A stretch of DNA of 64,000 nt, taken from Bradyrhizobium sp. JYMT SZCCT0180 (GTDB lineage Bacteria; Pseudomonadota; Alphaproteobacteria; Rhizobiales; Xanthobacteraceae). The stretch is from contig NZ_JAFCLZ010000013.1 in NCBI RefSeq assembly GCF_018130165.1, positions 62,001 to 126,000 on the forward strand, in the 5' to 3' direction. Below are positions 1 to 10,241 of the stretch, piece by piece. Below the pieces are notes generated by a model. It worked only from the letters and a program-made list of their open reading frames with translations. It had not been told where the DNA came from and did not search any database. Both the position numbers and the translations under genes were made by a program. Within the stretch, counting starts at the first letter, position 1. Every line of letters begins with the position of its first letter.

Positions 1-75
1 GCCGGCACGCGTACCCGAACACTGCTTGAAGAACTTGGTGTGCCCGCGCTGCTGGCCAAGCGGGGCATAACTTAA
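1..75 (+). CDS. C-terminal end of an upstream gene, possibly cofC
   Basis: Frame 1 is open from the window edge to a TAA at 73-75 and encodes 24 residues, including LLEELGVPALL. The stop overlaps the stop of the convergent cofGH gene by four bases. Tail-to-tail packing with an FO synthase makes CofC (the 2-phospholactate guanylyltransferase step of F420 synthesis) a reasonable candidate. The fragment is too short for a domain call, so that identity is an inference from position only. Confidence 0.45.
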   Translation, partial: AGTRTRTLLEELGVPALLAKRGIT

Positions 76-2438
76 GCGACCGCCGCCTTCTTGCGCGGCG
101 GCGTTTGCACGATCGGCGCCAAGTCGGCCGCGATCAGGGAGGCGGCTCGGCGCTCTTCCGGGACCGGCCGATAGAGGGTGTCGCGCTGCATCGGTTCGCG
201 GCCGATCGAGCGGATCAGCGCTTCCATGTCGTGAGGCGCAAACTCCTGGCCGTGCTGGGTGCCGGCGGCGCGCGAGATGCTCTCGTTCATCAGTGTGCCG
301 CCGAGATCGTTGGCGCCGGACTTCAGGCAGCTCGCGGCGCCCGCCGGGCCCATCTTCACCCAGGACGTCTGGATGTTCGGGATCAGCGGATGCAGGGCCA
401 GCCGCGCGACCGAATGCATGAGCACGGCTTCGCGGAATGTCGGGCCGGAGCGCGACATGCCGTGGCGATACATCGGTGCTTCCATGTGGACGAAGGGAAG
501 CGGCACGAACTCGGTGAAGCCGCCCGTTTCAGCCTGCAAGTCGCGCAGCGCAAGCAGATGTTTTGCCCACGATTTCGACGTCTCGACGTGCCCGTACATG
601 ATGGTCGAGGTGGTGCGCAAGCCCGCCTGGTGGGCGGCGCGCTGCACGTCGAGCCACTGGGCGGTGTTGATCTTGTCGGGGCAAATGATGGCGCGTACGT
701 CATCGTCGAGGATTTCGGCCGCCGTTCCGGGCAGGGTGCCGAGACCGGCTGCCTTCAGCTTCGTAAGGAACTCGTGGATCGGCAGTCCGAGTGTGGCCGC
801 ACCTTGCGTCACTTCCAGAGCCGAGAAGGCGTGGATGTGCATCTCGGGGACGATCGCTTTGATCGCCCGGCAGATCGCCTCGTAGGTGACGCCGGTGTAG
901 TCGGGATGGATGCCGCCTTGCAGGCACACTTCCGTCGCCCCGCGATCCCACGCCTCGATCGAGCGACGCGTAATTTCCTCGATGGCGAGGTCATAGGGTG
1001 AGCCGCGCAGATCCTCGTGCGTGCGCCCTTTCGAGAAGGCGCAGAACTTGCACCGGAAGTAGCAGATGTTGGTGTAGTTGATGTTGCGGTTCACGACGTA
1101 ACGCACGACGTCGCCACTGACCGCGCGTCGCAGTGCGTCGGCGGCCTGCGTGACGTACCGGTAGTCGGCGTCGCGCGCCGCGAACAGGCGCACGATGTCG
1201 TTCGAGGCGAGCCGTTCGCCCGAGGTCGCGCGTTCGACTATTCCAGCAATTCCCACATCGACGTTACGGGCGAGCACCAGCGGCGCCGGCGGTGGCTGGG
1301 TGTTGCCCGGTGCCCAGTCATCGTCGCGCGCGAAGCCTTCGGTATCACTCATACGCCGCACGCGGATGGCGATCTCGGGAGCCAGCCAATGATCAGCGTC
1401 GCGTGCATAGACGGGGTAGACGGGCAGGCGATTCACCAGCAGCTTGCCGGCCTCCGCGCTCTTGCGGGCGAGTTCGGCAATGGCAGGCCATGGCGCTTCC
1501 GGGTTCACGTGATCGGGCGTGACCGGCGAAATGCCGCCCCAGTCGTTGAGCCCCGCGCCGATCAGCTTTTGATAGATTCCAGGCGACAGATTTGGCGGCG
1601 CCTGGATATTCATGTCGGGACCGAGAACCAAACGCGCCGTCGCGATGGTCCACAGCAGGTCCTCGAGATCGGGTTCCTCGGAATCGGCGAGCCTGGTGTC
1701 GGGTTTGGCCCGGAAGTTCTGGATGATGACTTCCTGGATATGACCATGGGCGGCGTGCAGATCCCTGATCGCCTCCAGCGCGTCGATCCGCTCGTCGCGA
1801 GTCTCGCCGATGCCGATCAGGATGCCAGTCGTGAACGGCACCTTGAGCTCGCCAGCCAGACGCAGGGTCTCCAGCCTGACCGCGGGGTGTTTGTCGGGAG
1901 AGCCGTAGTGAACGCCGCCCTGCCTGCAGAGCCGCTCGCTGGTGGACTCCAGCATGATGCCCTGGCTCGCCGTCACCTCGCGCAGGCCGATAATCTCCTC
2001 GTGCGTCATCACGCCGGGATTGGCGTGCGGCAGCAATCCGGTCTCGCGTAGCACCAGCGCGCACATCTCGGTGAGATAGGAGATCGTCGTTTCGTGGCCG
2101 AGTGCTTTCAATGCGTCGCGGGCGCCCTGGTATCGCATCTCGGGCTTGTCGCCCAGCGTGAACAGCGCCTCGGTGCAACCCGCGGCCGCACCGGCGCGCG
2201 CTATGGCGAGTACTTCGTCGGGTGAGAGGTAGACGGGCTTGCCCGCGCGCGGCACCTGCGCGAACGTGCAGTAGTGACAGACGTCGCGGCAGAGCTTGGT
2301 GAGGGGAATGAAGACCTTGCGCGAGTAGGAGATCAGCCGTCCGTGCGCGGAATCGCGCAAGGCCGCAGCTTCTGCTATCAGTTCGGGCAGTGGCGCGTCG
2401 AACCGCTGCCGTATCGCCTGCCTACCGGCCGCCGTCAT
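72..2438 (-). CDS. cofGH: Bifunctional FO synthase CofGH (FbiC type)
   Basis: Makes 7,8-didemethyl-8-hydroxy-5-deazariboflavin (FO), the chromophore of coenzyme F420, from 5-amino-6-ribitylaminouracil and tyrosine. Two radical-SAM halves are fused, CofG first and CofH second. The first cluster motif is CRDVCHYC near residues 50-57 and the second is CYFRCKFC near residue 470; each has the CX3CX2C spacing. About 788 residues is near the usual length of actinobacterial FbiC. I chose the ATG at 2438 because GGAG precedes it; a GTG at 2498 would add 20 residues but has no ribosome site. The gene is divergent from the first of several F420-type oxidoreductases, so cofactor synthesis and use sit together. 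The GC-rich fused form in an alphaproteobacterium suggests old horizontal transfer, which is an inference. Confidence 0.93.
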   Translation of the reverse strand: MTAAGRQAIRQRFDAPLPELIAEAAALRDSAHGRLISYSRKVFIPLTKLCRDVCHYCTFAQVPRAGKPVYLSPDEVLAIARAGAAAGCTEALFTLGDKPEMRYQGARDALKALGHETTISYLTEMCALVLRETGLLPHANPGVMTHEEIIGLREVTASQGIMLESTSERLCRQGGVHYGSPDKHPAVRLETLRLAGELKVPFTTGILIGIGETRDERIDALEAIRDLHAAHGHIQEVIIQNFRAKPDTRLADSEEPDLEDLLWTIATARLVLGPDMNIQAPPNLSPGIYQKLIGAGLNDWGGISPVTPDHVNPEAPWPAIAELARKSAEAGKLLVNRLPVYPVYARDADHWLAPEIAIRVRRMSDTEGFARDDDWAPGNTQPPPAPLVLARNVDVGIAGIVERATSGERLASNDIVRLFAARDADYRYVTQAADALRRAVSGDVVRYVVNRNINYTNICYFRCKFCAFSKGRTHEDLRGSPYDLAIEEITRRSIEAWDRGATEVCLQGGIHPDYTGVTYEAICRAIKAIVPEMHIHAFSALEVTQGAATLGLPIHEFLTKLKAAGLGTLPGTAAEILDDDVRAIICPDKINTAQWLDVQRAAHQAGLRTTSTIMYGHVETSKSWAKHLLALRDLQAETGGFTEFVPLPFVHMEAPMYRHGMSRSGPTFREAVLMHSVARLALHPLIPNIQTSWVKMGPAGAASCLKSGANDLGGTLMNESISRAAGTQHGQEFAPHDMEALIRSIGREPMQRDTLYRPVPEERRAASLIAADLAPIVQTPPRKKAAVA

Positions 2439-2562
2439 GGTCTGTCGTCTCCGCCCGCAGAGGGTCGCAATGTCGTCGCGGGACGCGCTTGCCGTCACCC
2501 GTTAGCGGTCGCATGGTGTCGCATCGACGCCAGCAATGCAATGCAAAGAAGGACGCAACAAA

Positions 2563-3516
2563 ATGCTGATCGGCTTCAACGCACCAACCGCCGGGCCCCT
2601 GTCGACCGCGGATAATTTGACAAGAATAGTGGTTGGCGGCGAGGCGATGGGCTTCGACTATGCGACATTCAGCGACCACGTCGTGATTCCGACCGCGATC
2701 GCAGCTGAATATCCCTACAGCGCCTCGGGGGAGTTCCCCAGCGGCACCCGCGGCGAGAGGCACGAGCAGCTGACCGAGGTTAGCTGGATCGCCGCGAAAA
2801 CGACGCGGTTGCGTCTCGTGACATCGGTCATGGTGGTGCCGCACCGGCCGGCCGTGCTGACCGCCAAAATCCTCTCGACCATCGACGTCCTTTCTGGTGG
2901 CCGGCTGACGCTGGGTATCGGTGCGGGGTGGATGCGCGAGGAGTTCGAGGCCATCGATGCGCCGGATTTCGATGCGCGTGGAACCGTGACGGACGAATAT
3001 CTTCGCGCCTTCGTCGAACTCTGGACAAAGGACGCGCCGAAGTTCGATGGCAAGCATGTCAAATTCTCGAATATCGGGTTCGATCCGAAGCCCGTGCAGA
3101 AGCCGCATCCGCCGATCTGGGTCGGAGGCGAGAGCGGTCCGGCGCTGCGGCGGGCTGCCCGCATCGGCGATGCCTGGTATCCGATCGGGACCAACCCGCA
3201 GAATCCGCTCGACAGCCTGACGCGGTTCAAGGCTCAGGCGGCGCGTCTGGGCAAGATGGTCGCCGAAGCAGGCCGCGATCCCAAGGCGGTTGGCCTGAGC
3301 CTGCGCGTAACGGTGTTCGGCGAGACCGCGCCGCCACAGGCCAATGACGGCGAACATCGCCTGTTCGCCGGTTCACCGGCGCTGGTCGCCGCCGATATCC
3401 GGGCGCTGCGCGACATGGGTGTCGGCAGCCTCGATTTCGGTTTCGGCGGCGCGACCGCCGAGGAAGTGCTCGCAGGCATGCAGAAATTCCGGGCCGAGGT
3501 CTTGCCGCTGATCTAG
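2563..3516 (+). CDS. LLM-class F420-dependent oxidoreductase 1 (Rv2161c-like)
   Basis: A 317-residue luciferase-like (TIM-barrel) protein of the group in which most members use F420H2. Recognisable family features are the early GFDYATFSDHVV stretch, LSGGRLTLGIGAGWMREEF in the middle and KPHPPIWVGGES before the C-terminal part. The ATG at 2563 follows GAAGGA by a normal spacing; an upstream ATG at 2536 lacks one. It is divergent from cofGH and convergent with the next LLM gene. The substrate is unknown. FMN use instead of F420 cannot be excluded from sequence alone, but adjacency to cofGH favours F420. Confidence 0.9.
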   Translation: MLIGFNAPTAGPLSTADNLTRIVVGGEAMGFDYATFSDHVVIPTAIAAEYPYSASGEFPSGTRGERHEQLTEVSWIAAKTTRLRLVTSVMVVPHRPAVLTAKILSTIDVLSGGRLTLGIGAGWMREEFEAIDAPDFDARGTVTDEYLRAFVELWTKDAPKFDGKHVKFSNIGFDPKPVQKPHPPIWVGGESGPALRRAARIGDAWYPIGTNPQNPLDSLTRFKAQAARLGKMVAEAGRDPKAVGLSLRVTVFGETAPPQANDGEHRLFAGSPALVAADIRALRDMGVGSLDFGFGGATAEEVLAGMQKFRAEVLPLI

Positions 3517-3520
3517 GGGC

Positions 3521-4374
3521 TCAGCTGTCGAGCTGACGGATCAAATTCGCCCAGCGGTCGAGTTCCGGCAGGATCGTATCGGCCTTGGCGGAATCGAGGC
3601 TGACGACGAGGCGCGAGACGCCGTCGTCGCGGTCGCGCTTGAGCAGGTCGAGGTTCTCCTTGGCGCCCCAGATCGTGATCGGCACCGACGCGAGATCGCG
3701 GCCAGCTTCGTTTGCCATCTCGCGGAATTTCGGCAGCAGGGCCTGCACATCCGCATACGAGCTTCGCGTGCGGTGGGCATCCAGCCGTCGCCATAGCGCA
3801 GGGCGCGTCGGGCACCGAACGGGAAGGCGCCGCCGACGATGATCGGCGGATGCGGTTTCTGCACGGGTTTTGGCCAGGTCATCATCGGGTCGAAATTTAC
3901 GAACTCGCCATGGTACTCGGGTTTTGACTTGGTCCAGATTTCCTTCATCGCCTCGACACGCTCGCGCGCCAGCTTGTGGCGGCTTTCGAAAACCGTGCCG
4001 TGGTTGGCCATCTCGTCCTCGTTCCAGCCGTTGCCGATGCCGAACAGGAAACGGCCGGCCGAGATCTGGTCGATCGAAGCGACCTGCTTGGCGGTCTGGA
4101 TCGGGTCGCGTTGGGCGATCAGGCAAATGCCGGTACCGAGCAGCAGCGTTTTGGTGACCGCCGCAGCCGCACCCAGCATTACGAACGGGTCCATGACGTC
4201 GTAATATTTTTTCGGCACGTCGCCGCCGCTGGGGAACGGCGACTTGCGTGACAGCGGAATATGGGAGTGTTCGGGCACCCAGAGCGAATCGAAGCCGCGC
4301 TCCTCCAGCGCCCGCGCCAGTTCGGCCGGCGACATCGAGTAGTCAGTGAAAAACATGGCCCCGCCGATGCGCAT
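3521..4374 (-). pseudogene. LLM-class F420-dependent oxidoreductase 2, frameshifted
   Basis: The N-terminal part (about 200 residues, start ATG 4374 after GGGAG) runs in one frame through YGDGWMPTA. The C-terminal part, from YADVQALLPKFREM to the TGA at 3521, continues in another frame. The break lies near 3760-3785. The span is 854 bases, one short of a whole number of codons, so a single lost base explains it. The intact paralogue at 10242-11084 reads through the same place (GDGWIPIGG, then LPQFRQM). Without the shift the protein would have about 284 residues. It heads a leftward gene pair-end against LLM gene 1. Sequencing error is the alternative to true inactivation. Confidence 0.85.
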
Positions 4375-4398
4375 CGTTCGCTCCCTTTTGTTGTTGCG

Positions 4399-5349
4399 CT
4401 ATTTACCGTCTGTCTTTGGACGTCTTGGCCAGCGCGTTTCCGCACGCGGCAGCACCTGTTCGATCAGCAGTCGGGTCTGGGCCAGAAGGGCGTCGTCATC
4501 GCTGCCCAGCGGCCGCAAGATGAATTTTGATATGCCGGCGTCGACATATTCGGCGATACGCGCGAGGATCGCGTCGGCGTCGCCGATCGCGAACGCGTGC
4601 TTGGCGTCACGTCCGGTACGTTTGGCGTAGGCATCCATCGCCCTGCCGACACCGGGCGCGTCCCGGCTGCCGAAGTAGAACGCAAAGCCGGCGCCATAAT
4701 GATCTTCGTCGATGGACCGGCCGGCTTCGCGCGCGGCGACCTTGATCGCGGCAACGATGCGGCCGGCCTCCGCCGGCGGGTCACCAGCGGCCTGCCAGCC
4801 GGTCCCGATCCGCGCCGCGCGCCGGATCGCAGCGTCCGTCGAGCCACCGATCCACATCGGCAGATCAGGCTGCACGGGCTTTGGCGTGATGGTGACGCCT
4901 TTCAGCTGGTAGAAGGTGCCGCTGAAGTCGACCGACTCCTCTCGCCAGAGACTTCGGATGATATCGAGGCACTCGTCGGTCTTGCGCCCGCGAGTCTTTG
5001 TATCAATTCCGAGAGCCTCCCATTCGGGGGCCAAGGGGCTGCCGATGCCGAAAGCAGGCAGCAGGCGGCCTTCGGACAGCATGTCGACGGTGGCGCATTG
5101 CTTGGCCAGCAGCACGGGATCGCGGAACGTCAGCGACACGACATTCATGCCGAACCGTATGCGCCGCGTGCGCCCGGCCAAGGCCGCCATCGTGGTCATC
5201 GATTCGAGGAACGGCTGACGGCCGACGATCCGGTCGGTCTGCCAGATCGAATCCACGCCTCCGGCTTCGCACATATCGACCCAGCGCCAGAAGGCCGCCG
5301 CGCCGGAAAATGGAAACTCCGCACAGCCCAATCCGATCCCGACACCCAT
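4399..5349 (-). CDS. LLM-class F420-dependent oxidoreductase 3
   Basis: A 316-residue luciferase-like TIM-barrel protein. It begins MGVGIGLGCAEFPFSG and carries LLPAFGIGSPLAPEWEALG in the middle and the PDLPMWIGGSTDAAIRRAARIG phosphate-binding region typical of LLM enzymes. GGGGAAGGAA precedes the ATG at 5349. It lies in a leftward run with the genes on both sides, with gaps of only 18-24 bases, so the run 7458 to 3521 is probably one transcript. The specific substrate is not visible. Confidence 0.9.
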   Translation of the reverse strand: MGVGIGLGCAEFPFSGAAAFWRWVDMCEAGGVDSIWQTDRIVGRQPFLESMTTMAALAGRTRRIRFGMNVVSLTFRDPVLLAKQCATVDMLSEGRLLPAFGIGSPLAPEWEALGIDTKTRGRKTDECLDIIRSLWREESVDFSGTFYQLKGVTITPKPVQPDLPMWIGGSTDAAIRRAARIGTGWQAAGDPPAEAGRIVAAIKVAAREAGRSIDEDHYGAGFAFYFGSRDAPGVGRAMDAYAKRTGRDAKHAFAIGDADAILARIAEYVDAGISKFILRPLGSDDDALLAQTRLLIEQVLPRAETRWPRRPKTDGK

Positions 5350-5367
5350 GCGTCTTTTCCTTCCCCG

Positions 5368-6393
5368 CTAGGCCGCTGCTGCTGCGGCTTTGACTCGGGG
5401 CGCGACATCGCGCACGAAGCGTTCGAGACTGCCGTTCATCTGCTCCGGCCGCATGCCCGGCGGCACCGCCCAGGTGACGAGGTCGGTGATGCCGTATTCG
5501 CGCACGAAGGATGACAGCTCCTTCACGCAGTGCTCGACGTTGCCGACCACCCATGTCTGCGGGATGCTGGCTTCCCGCGTGTTGCCCGAAACGCCGCCGG
5601 CGGCGCTCTCGTCCTTGTTGAAGCTGCGATAGACCTGGCCGCGATAGCGCTCGGCGGCGCGCACGGCCGGCCAGTCGCGCTCGGGGTCGTCGGTCACGAG
5701 GCAGGAGCGGATGATGCCAACACGATAGCTGTCGGGGTTGCGGCCGGACGCATTCAGCGTCGCGCGCCACGGGTCGAGCACCATCGACCGCGCGCCCTGC
5801 GGCAGGAAGTTGCTGTCATTGCGCGCTGCGCGCTGCGCTCCGGCCTCCGACATCGCCGCAATCCACAGCGGCGGACCGCCCGGCTGCACGTAGCGGGGCC
5901 GGATCACCACCTCGTCGAAATCGTAGCGCTTGCCATGGAAACTGAACTTCTCGCCGGTGAAACAATGGCGCAGCACCTCGATGCCTTCGTCCGTCAGCGA
6001 CACACGGCGCGCGACAGGCAGACCGAAGCCGCGGAACTCGTGCGGCGCGTAGCCCATGCCGACGCCGACCTCGACGCGGCCATTGCTGATATTGTCGAGT
6101 ACCGCGAGGTCTTCGGCCAGCCGCACCGGATGGTTGAACGGCAGCAGGCAGACGTCGCTCGAAAGCCGCACATGTTTGGTACGTGCGGCGATCGCGCCCG
6201 CCATCGGCACCCACGAAGGCAAATAGCCGTCATCGAGGAAGTGATGCTCGGTGAACCACACCAGATCCAATCCGATCCCGTCGAGCATGACCACCTGGTC
6301 CATGATCGCGGCATACAGGCTCGGCATGTCCATGCCCGATTCCGGCGTGTTGCGGAAATCGTAGACGGTGCCGACACGAAGGGGTGGACGCAT
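5368..6393 (-). CDS. LLM-class flavin/F420-dependent oxidoreductase 4
   Basis: A 341-residue luciferase-like protein more similar to the alkanal-monooxygenase branch. It has GLDLVWFTEHHFLDDGY in the N-terminal third, where the EHH pattern is typical of the flavin luciferase branch, and VGVGMGYAPHEFRGFG in the middle. The ATG at 6393 has GGAG upstream; an overlapping GTG at 6396 is the other option. The C-terminus ends in a run of alanines. FMN rather than F420 is a real possibility for this one, because the EHHF signature is shared with FMNH2-using monooxygenases. Confidence 0.88.
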   Translation of the reverse strand: MRPPLRVGTVYDFRNTPESGMDMPSLYAAIMDQVVMLDGIGLDLVWFTEHHFLDDGYLPSWVPMAGAIAARTKHVRLSSDVCLLPFNHPVRLAEDLAVLDNISNGRVEVGVGMGYAPHEFRGFGLPVARRVSLTDEGIEVLRHCFTGEKFSFHGKRYDFDEVVIRPRYVQPGGPPLWIAAMSEAGAQRAARNDSNFLPQGARSMVLDPWRATLNASGRNPDSYRVGIIRSCLVTDDPERDWPAVRAAERYRGQVYRSFNKDESAAGGVSGNTREASIPQTWVVGNVEHCVKELSSFVREYGITDLVTWAVPPGMRPEQMNGSLERFVRDVAPRVKAAAAAA

Positions 6394-6420
6394 CACGCTT
6401 GTTCTCCGCTGGTCAGGCCC

Positions 6421-7458
6421 TCAGTTCAGCCGCGCGGCCTTTGCCATCACCTTGATGGCCTCAGGTTGGCGCGATCGCACGCTGAGCGAATCCGCGCCGC
6501 TGTCCTCCCAGGCGCGGTAGCGATCGCGGATGCGCGCCGGTGGACCGACCAGCGATTTCAGATCGACCCATTCGTCAGGCACGGTGGCGATGGCTTCATC
6601 CTTGTGGCCGGCGAGGTAGAGTTCCTGGATGCGGTTAGCGGCGCCGCCGAAGCCGCGACGGACCATGATGTCGTTGTGAAAATTCTTGGTCCGGTGACCC
6701 ATGCCGCCCACATAGAGCGCCACCTCCGGCTTCAGGCGTGCCAGCGCTCCTTTGACGTCGTTGTCAACCTCGACATGGACGGAGGCCTGGATGGTGAAAT
6801 CCTTCATGCTCTTGCCGTTGCCGGCGCGCCGAAAACCTTCCTCCAGCCACGGGCCGTACTCCTCCATGGCGCCCGGTACGAACCCCATCGGCAGCCAGCC
6901 GTCGGCGATCTCGGCCGTCAGCTTGACCATCGCCTCGCCGCCGGTGGCAAGATAGATCGGGATGTTGGGGTTCATGTGCAGGATCGACTTCAAGGGTTTG
7001 GCGAGTCCCGCGGAACCCTCGCCCGTGTAGGGTAGGCTGATCTCGCGGCCCTCGTGCGTCACGGGTGCTTCGCGCTTGAAGATCTTGCGCATGATCGCGA
7101 CGTAGTCCTTGACCCGATAATAGGGCTTGCCCCATGGCTGGCCATACCAGCCCTCGACGATCTGCGGTCCCGAAACACCGAGGCCTGCGATAAAGCGGCC
7201 ACCGCCGGCCATCGCATCAATGCTGGCGGCCGACATCGCGGCGTTGGCCGGCGTTCGAGCGGCCAACTGCATGATGCCGGTGCCGAGCTTGATACGGTTG
7301 GTCTTGGCGGCGAGGAACGCAAGCGGCGTGATCGCATCGGAGCCATAGGCTTCGGCCGACCAGACCGAGTCGTACCCCAGTTCTTCCGCCCGCTGCACGA
7401 GTGCGACCGGCACTTCCAGTTGCGGGCCCGAATAGCCGATTGACAGCCCCAGCTTCAT
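6421..7458 (-). CDS. LLM-class F420-dependent oxidoreductase 5 (Rv3520c-like)
   Basis: A 345-residue luciferase-like protein. Its opening MKLGLSIGYSG, the AYGSDAITPLAFLAAKT segment and the conserved GVSGPQIVEGWYGQPW stretch match the mycobacterial Rv3520c-type F420 family as I know it. The ATG at 7458 follows GGGAGGA; a longer frame upstream has no ribosome site. It is the promoter-proximal gene of the leftward LLM run and is divergent from LLM gene 6, with about 170 bases between them. Confidence 0.9.
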   Translation of the reverse strand: MKLGLSIGYSGPQLEVPVALVQRAEELGYDSVWSAEAYGSDAITPLAFLAAKTNRIKLGTGIMQLAARTPANAAMSAASIDAMAGGGRFIAGLGVSGPQIVEGWYGQPWGKPYYRVKDYVAIMRKIFKREAPVTHEGREISLPYTGEGSAGLAKPLKSILHMNPNIPIYLATGGEAMVKLTAEIADGWLPMGFVPGAMEEYGPWLEEGFRRAGNGKSMKDFTIQASVHVEVDNDVKGALARLKPEVALYVGGMGHRTKNFHNDIMVRRGFGGAANRIQELYLAGHKDEAIATVPDEWVDLKSLVGPPARIRDRYRAWEDSGADSLSVRSRQPEAIKVMAKAARLN

Positions 7459-7626
7459 CGTCAGGTCCTCCCTGGCCGGAGGATACGAAGCGCGCGGTCG
7501 CTTGAACAGTCTCGGCGGACGCATGGGTTGCTGCGATGAACGGTGGCTCCCCGATGTCGTCGCCCTGTGTCATGATGATGATTGGAAGGCGCCGACCGAG
7601 CGCTTGATCGGGGAAGGTATCGCCAC

Positions 7627-8511
<885 letters not shown>

Positions 8512-8599
8512 GTGTCGGAAGCGTTTGGCGTTGCGACTCCGTCGTGATCGCGAGTGATGGACAAAGAGCAAGCTATCCAGCATCCTCGTTCAGGCGCGA

Positions 8600-9317
8600 G
8601 AACAGGACAAGAAACGGAAAGCGAACCGGGAGCCCAACGAAATGCCGCTGCCTAGAGAAGATGTCGAGGCGACTACCCCGAAATTCCTGCGCGACCTGCA
8701 AACCGCTGCATCTGCTCGACTGCTGCGTGGAGACAGACAACGCCAATGCCATCATTGTGACCACGGCCGAACGGGCCAAAGATCTGAAGCAGCCGCTGGT
8801 GCAAATCCGCGGTGTAGTCGGCCGCTGCTCGAAGCCGCGAGTCGACATGCACTACCAGACCGGGCCGATTTCAACCGTCGCCGGCCGCTACGCCCGGGAA
8901 ATCCTCTGGCCGAATGCTGGTGTGGGCCCGGATGATGTCGATCTCACCGGCTCCTATGATGCCTTCACCTTCACGACCATGTTGCAGCTCGAGGATTACG
9001 GCTTCTGCAAGAAAGGCGACGGCGGCCATTACGTCTCCGACGGCACCATCATGCTCGGCGGGAAAAGGCCGAATAACACTTCGGGAGGCCATCTCTGCGA
9101 AGGCTATACCCATGGCATCGCTATGGTGATCGAGAACGTGCGCCAGCTCCGCCACGATGCAGATGATAGTTGCCCGATCGGGCCCGATGGCAGGCGGCAG
9201 CACGCCTACGATTATCGGGAGGGTGGTTGTCGGCAGGTGAAGAACGCCGAAGTATCGGCCAATCTTGGCTGGGCGATGCCCGGCACGGGATCGGCCATGG
9301 TGATGCGGAGGGGATAG
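8600..9317 (+). pseudogene. Lipid-transfer-type thiolase remnant, N-terminal half missing
   Basis: From about 8700 the frame reads KPLHLLDCCVETDNANAI, then RPNNTSGGHLCEGYTHG, GGCRQV and LGWAMPGTGSA. This is the C-terminal half of the thiolase family annotated as lipid-transfer proteins (SCP-x thiolase like). The N-terminal half with the nucleophilic cysteine is absent. Just upstream, a neighbouring frame still shows MPLPREDVEA, which fits the segment preceding KPL in these proteins, so a second lesion (frameshift near 8680-8700) is likely. The 3' end sits four bases before an intact Zn-ribbon/OB-fold gene, its usual partner. I see no start signal. Confidence 0.8.
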
Positions 9318-9321
9318 GCAA

Positions 9322-9834
9322 ATGATATCCGCGCAATATCTTGGCATGCCGCTTGAGATCAATGATCTCGACCATGAGAACCTCGACTACTTTGGCTACT
9401 GTGCGAAGCACGATTTTCGTCTGCAGCGCTGCGCCTCATGCAAGCTGCTGCGCTACCCACCGACAACGGCTTGCCCCTGGTGCAGCGGGCCGGATTCGGA
9501 ATGGGTGTCGGTCGAGGGTCGCGGCACCGTGCATTCCTACACCGAAGTCCATCATGCCATTCAACCGGCTTTCAAGCAGTACACGCCATATCTCGTGCTG
9601 CTGGTCGAACTGGCCACTCAGAGCGGCGTGCCGACCAGGGAAGAGGGGCTCCGCGTGATCGGCAATCTGGTGCGGCCGGACGGTGTGCTCGCGCCGAAGG
9701 CCGAAGTCGAGCGGGTAGGCATCGGCACCCGGGTACGCATGGTGTTCACCGATGTTGCGCCAGGGTTGGCGTTGCCGCAGTGGACGATTGACGAGACTGC
9801 GGCCGGTGGCACGCCGTGGAGATACCGCGGGTAG
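9322..9834 (+). CDS. Zn-ribbon OB-fold protein (DUF35 family)
   Basis: A 170-residue acyl-CoA-associated protein. Two CxxC pairs (CASC and CPWC, roughly residues 39-57) form the rubredoxin-like zinc ribbon, followed by an OB fold beginning GRGTVHSYTEVHHA. Proteins of this family pair with lipid-transfer-type thiolases or aldolases in steroid and fatty-acid side-chain degradation, where they form a complex. Here the thiolase partner directly upstream is truncated, so the gene may be left without its partner. GGAGGGG seven bases before the ATG gives a strong start. Confidence 0.9.
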   Translation: MISAQYLGMPLEINDLDHENLDYFGYCAKHDFRLQRCASCKLLRYPPTTACPWCSGPDSEWVSVEGRGTVHSYTEVHHAIQPAFKQYTPYLVLLVELATQSGVPTREEGLRVIGNLVRPDGVLAPKAEVERVGIGTRVRMVFTDVAPGLALPQWTIDETAAGGTPWRYRG

Positions 9835-9961
9835 GGGAGCCCGGTTCGCGCGCGCGGCGGCCGCAATGCCCTGCCAATCAGAGGTGACGCATGGACATCC
9901 AGACCAGTCCGGACCCGTTCGCCCGGGCGGTGATTGTCGCCGCGGCCGAAGAGGTCGAGCC

Positions 9962-10066
9962 CGGGCCGGACACCAGCGTGACATCAGCACCCGCGGCCTG
10001 GGCTGCGGCGGCGATTGCAAAACCCAGTTTGCCAGAAGAACGGTTGGCGATGTAGCGCACCGGAAC
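9962..10066 (-). pseudogene. Short internal fragment of coaBC (CoaB domain)
   Basis: On the minus strand, 35 codons read VPVRYIANRSSGKLGFAI followed by AGADVTLVSGP. This matches the substrate-binding start of the phosphopantothenoylcysteine synthetase (CoaB) half of CoaBC, which normally reads close to PVRYIANRSSGKxG. Neither the CoaC half before it nor the rest of CoaB after it is present in the surrounding 400 bases. It therefore looks like a rearrangement scar and not a gene. The flanks of this 407-base gap (9835-10241) show nothing else I recognise. Confidence 0.65.
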
Positions 10067-10241
10067 TTCTGAATATGACTCGGAGCGGACACACCGTGTC
10101 CCGCTTGGTAGGGCCATGCCCCTTAGGTTTGGCGCGGTCCTCAAAAAGGGGGAATACATGCAACGGTGAGAGTTCGTTGCGGGACGGTGGCCACAGCAGT
10201 CCCGAGCTTTGGTTTCGTCGGGTGGCAGATGCACAGACTCT

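Noticed and set aside
5530..7035. 501-codon open frame on the plus strand
   Set aside because: Antisense of two clear LLM genes, with low-complexity composition and no start signal.
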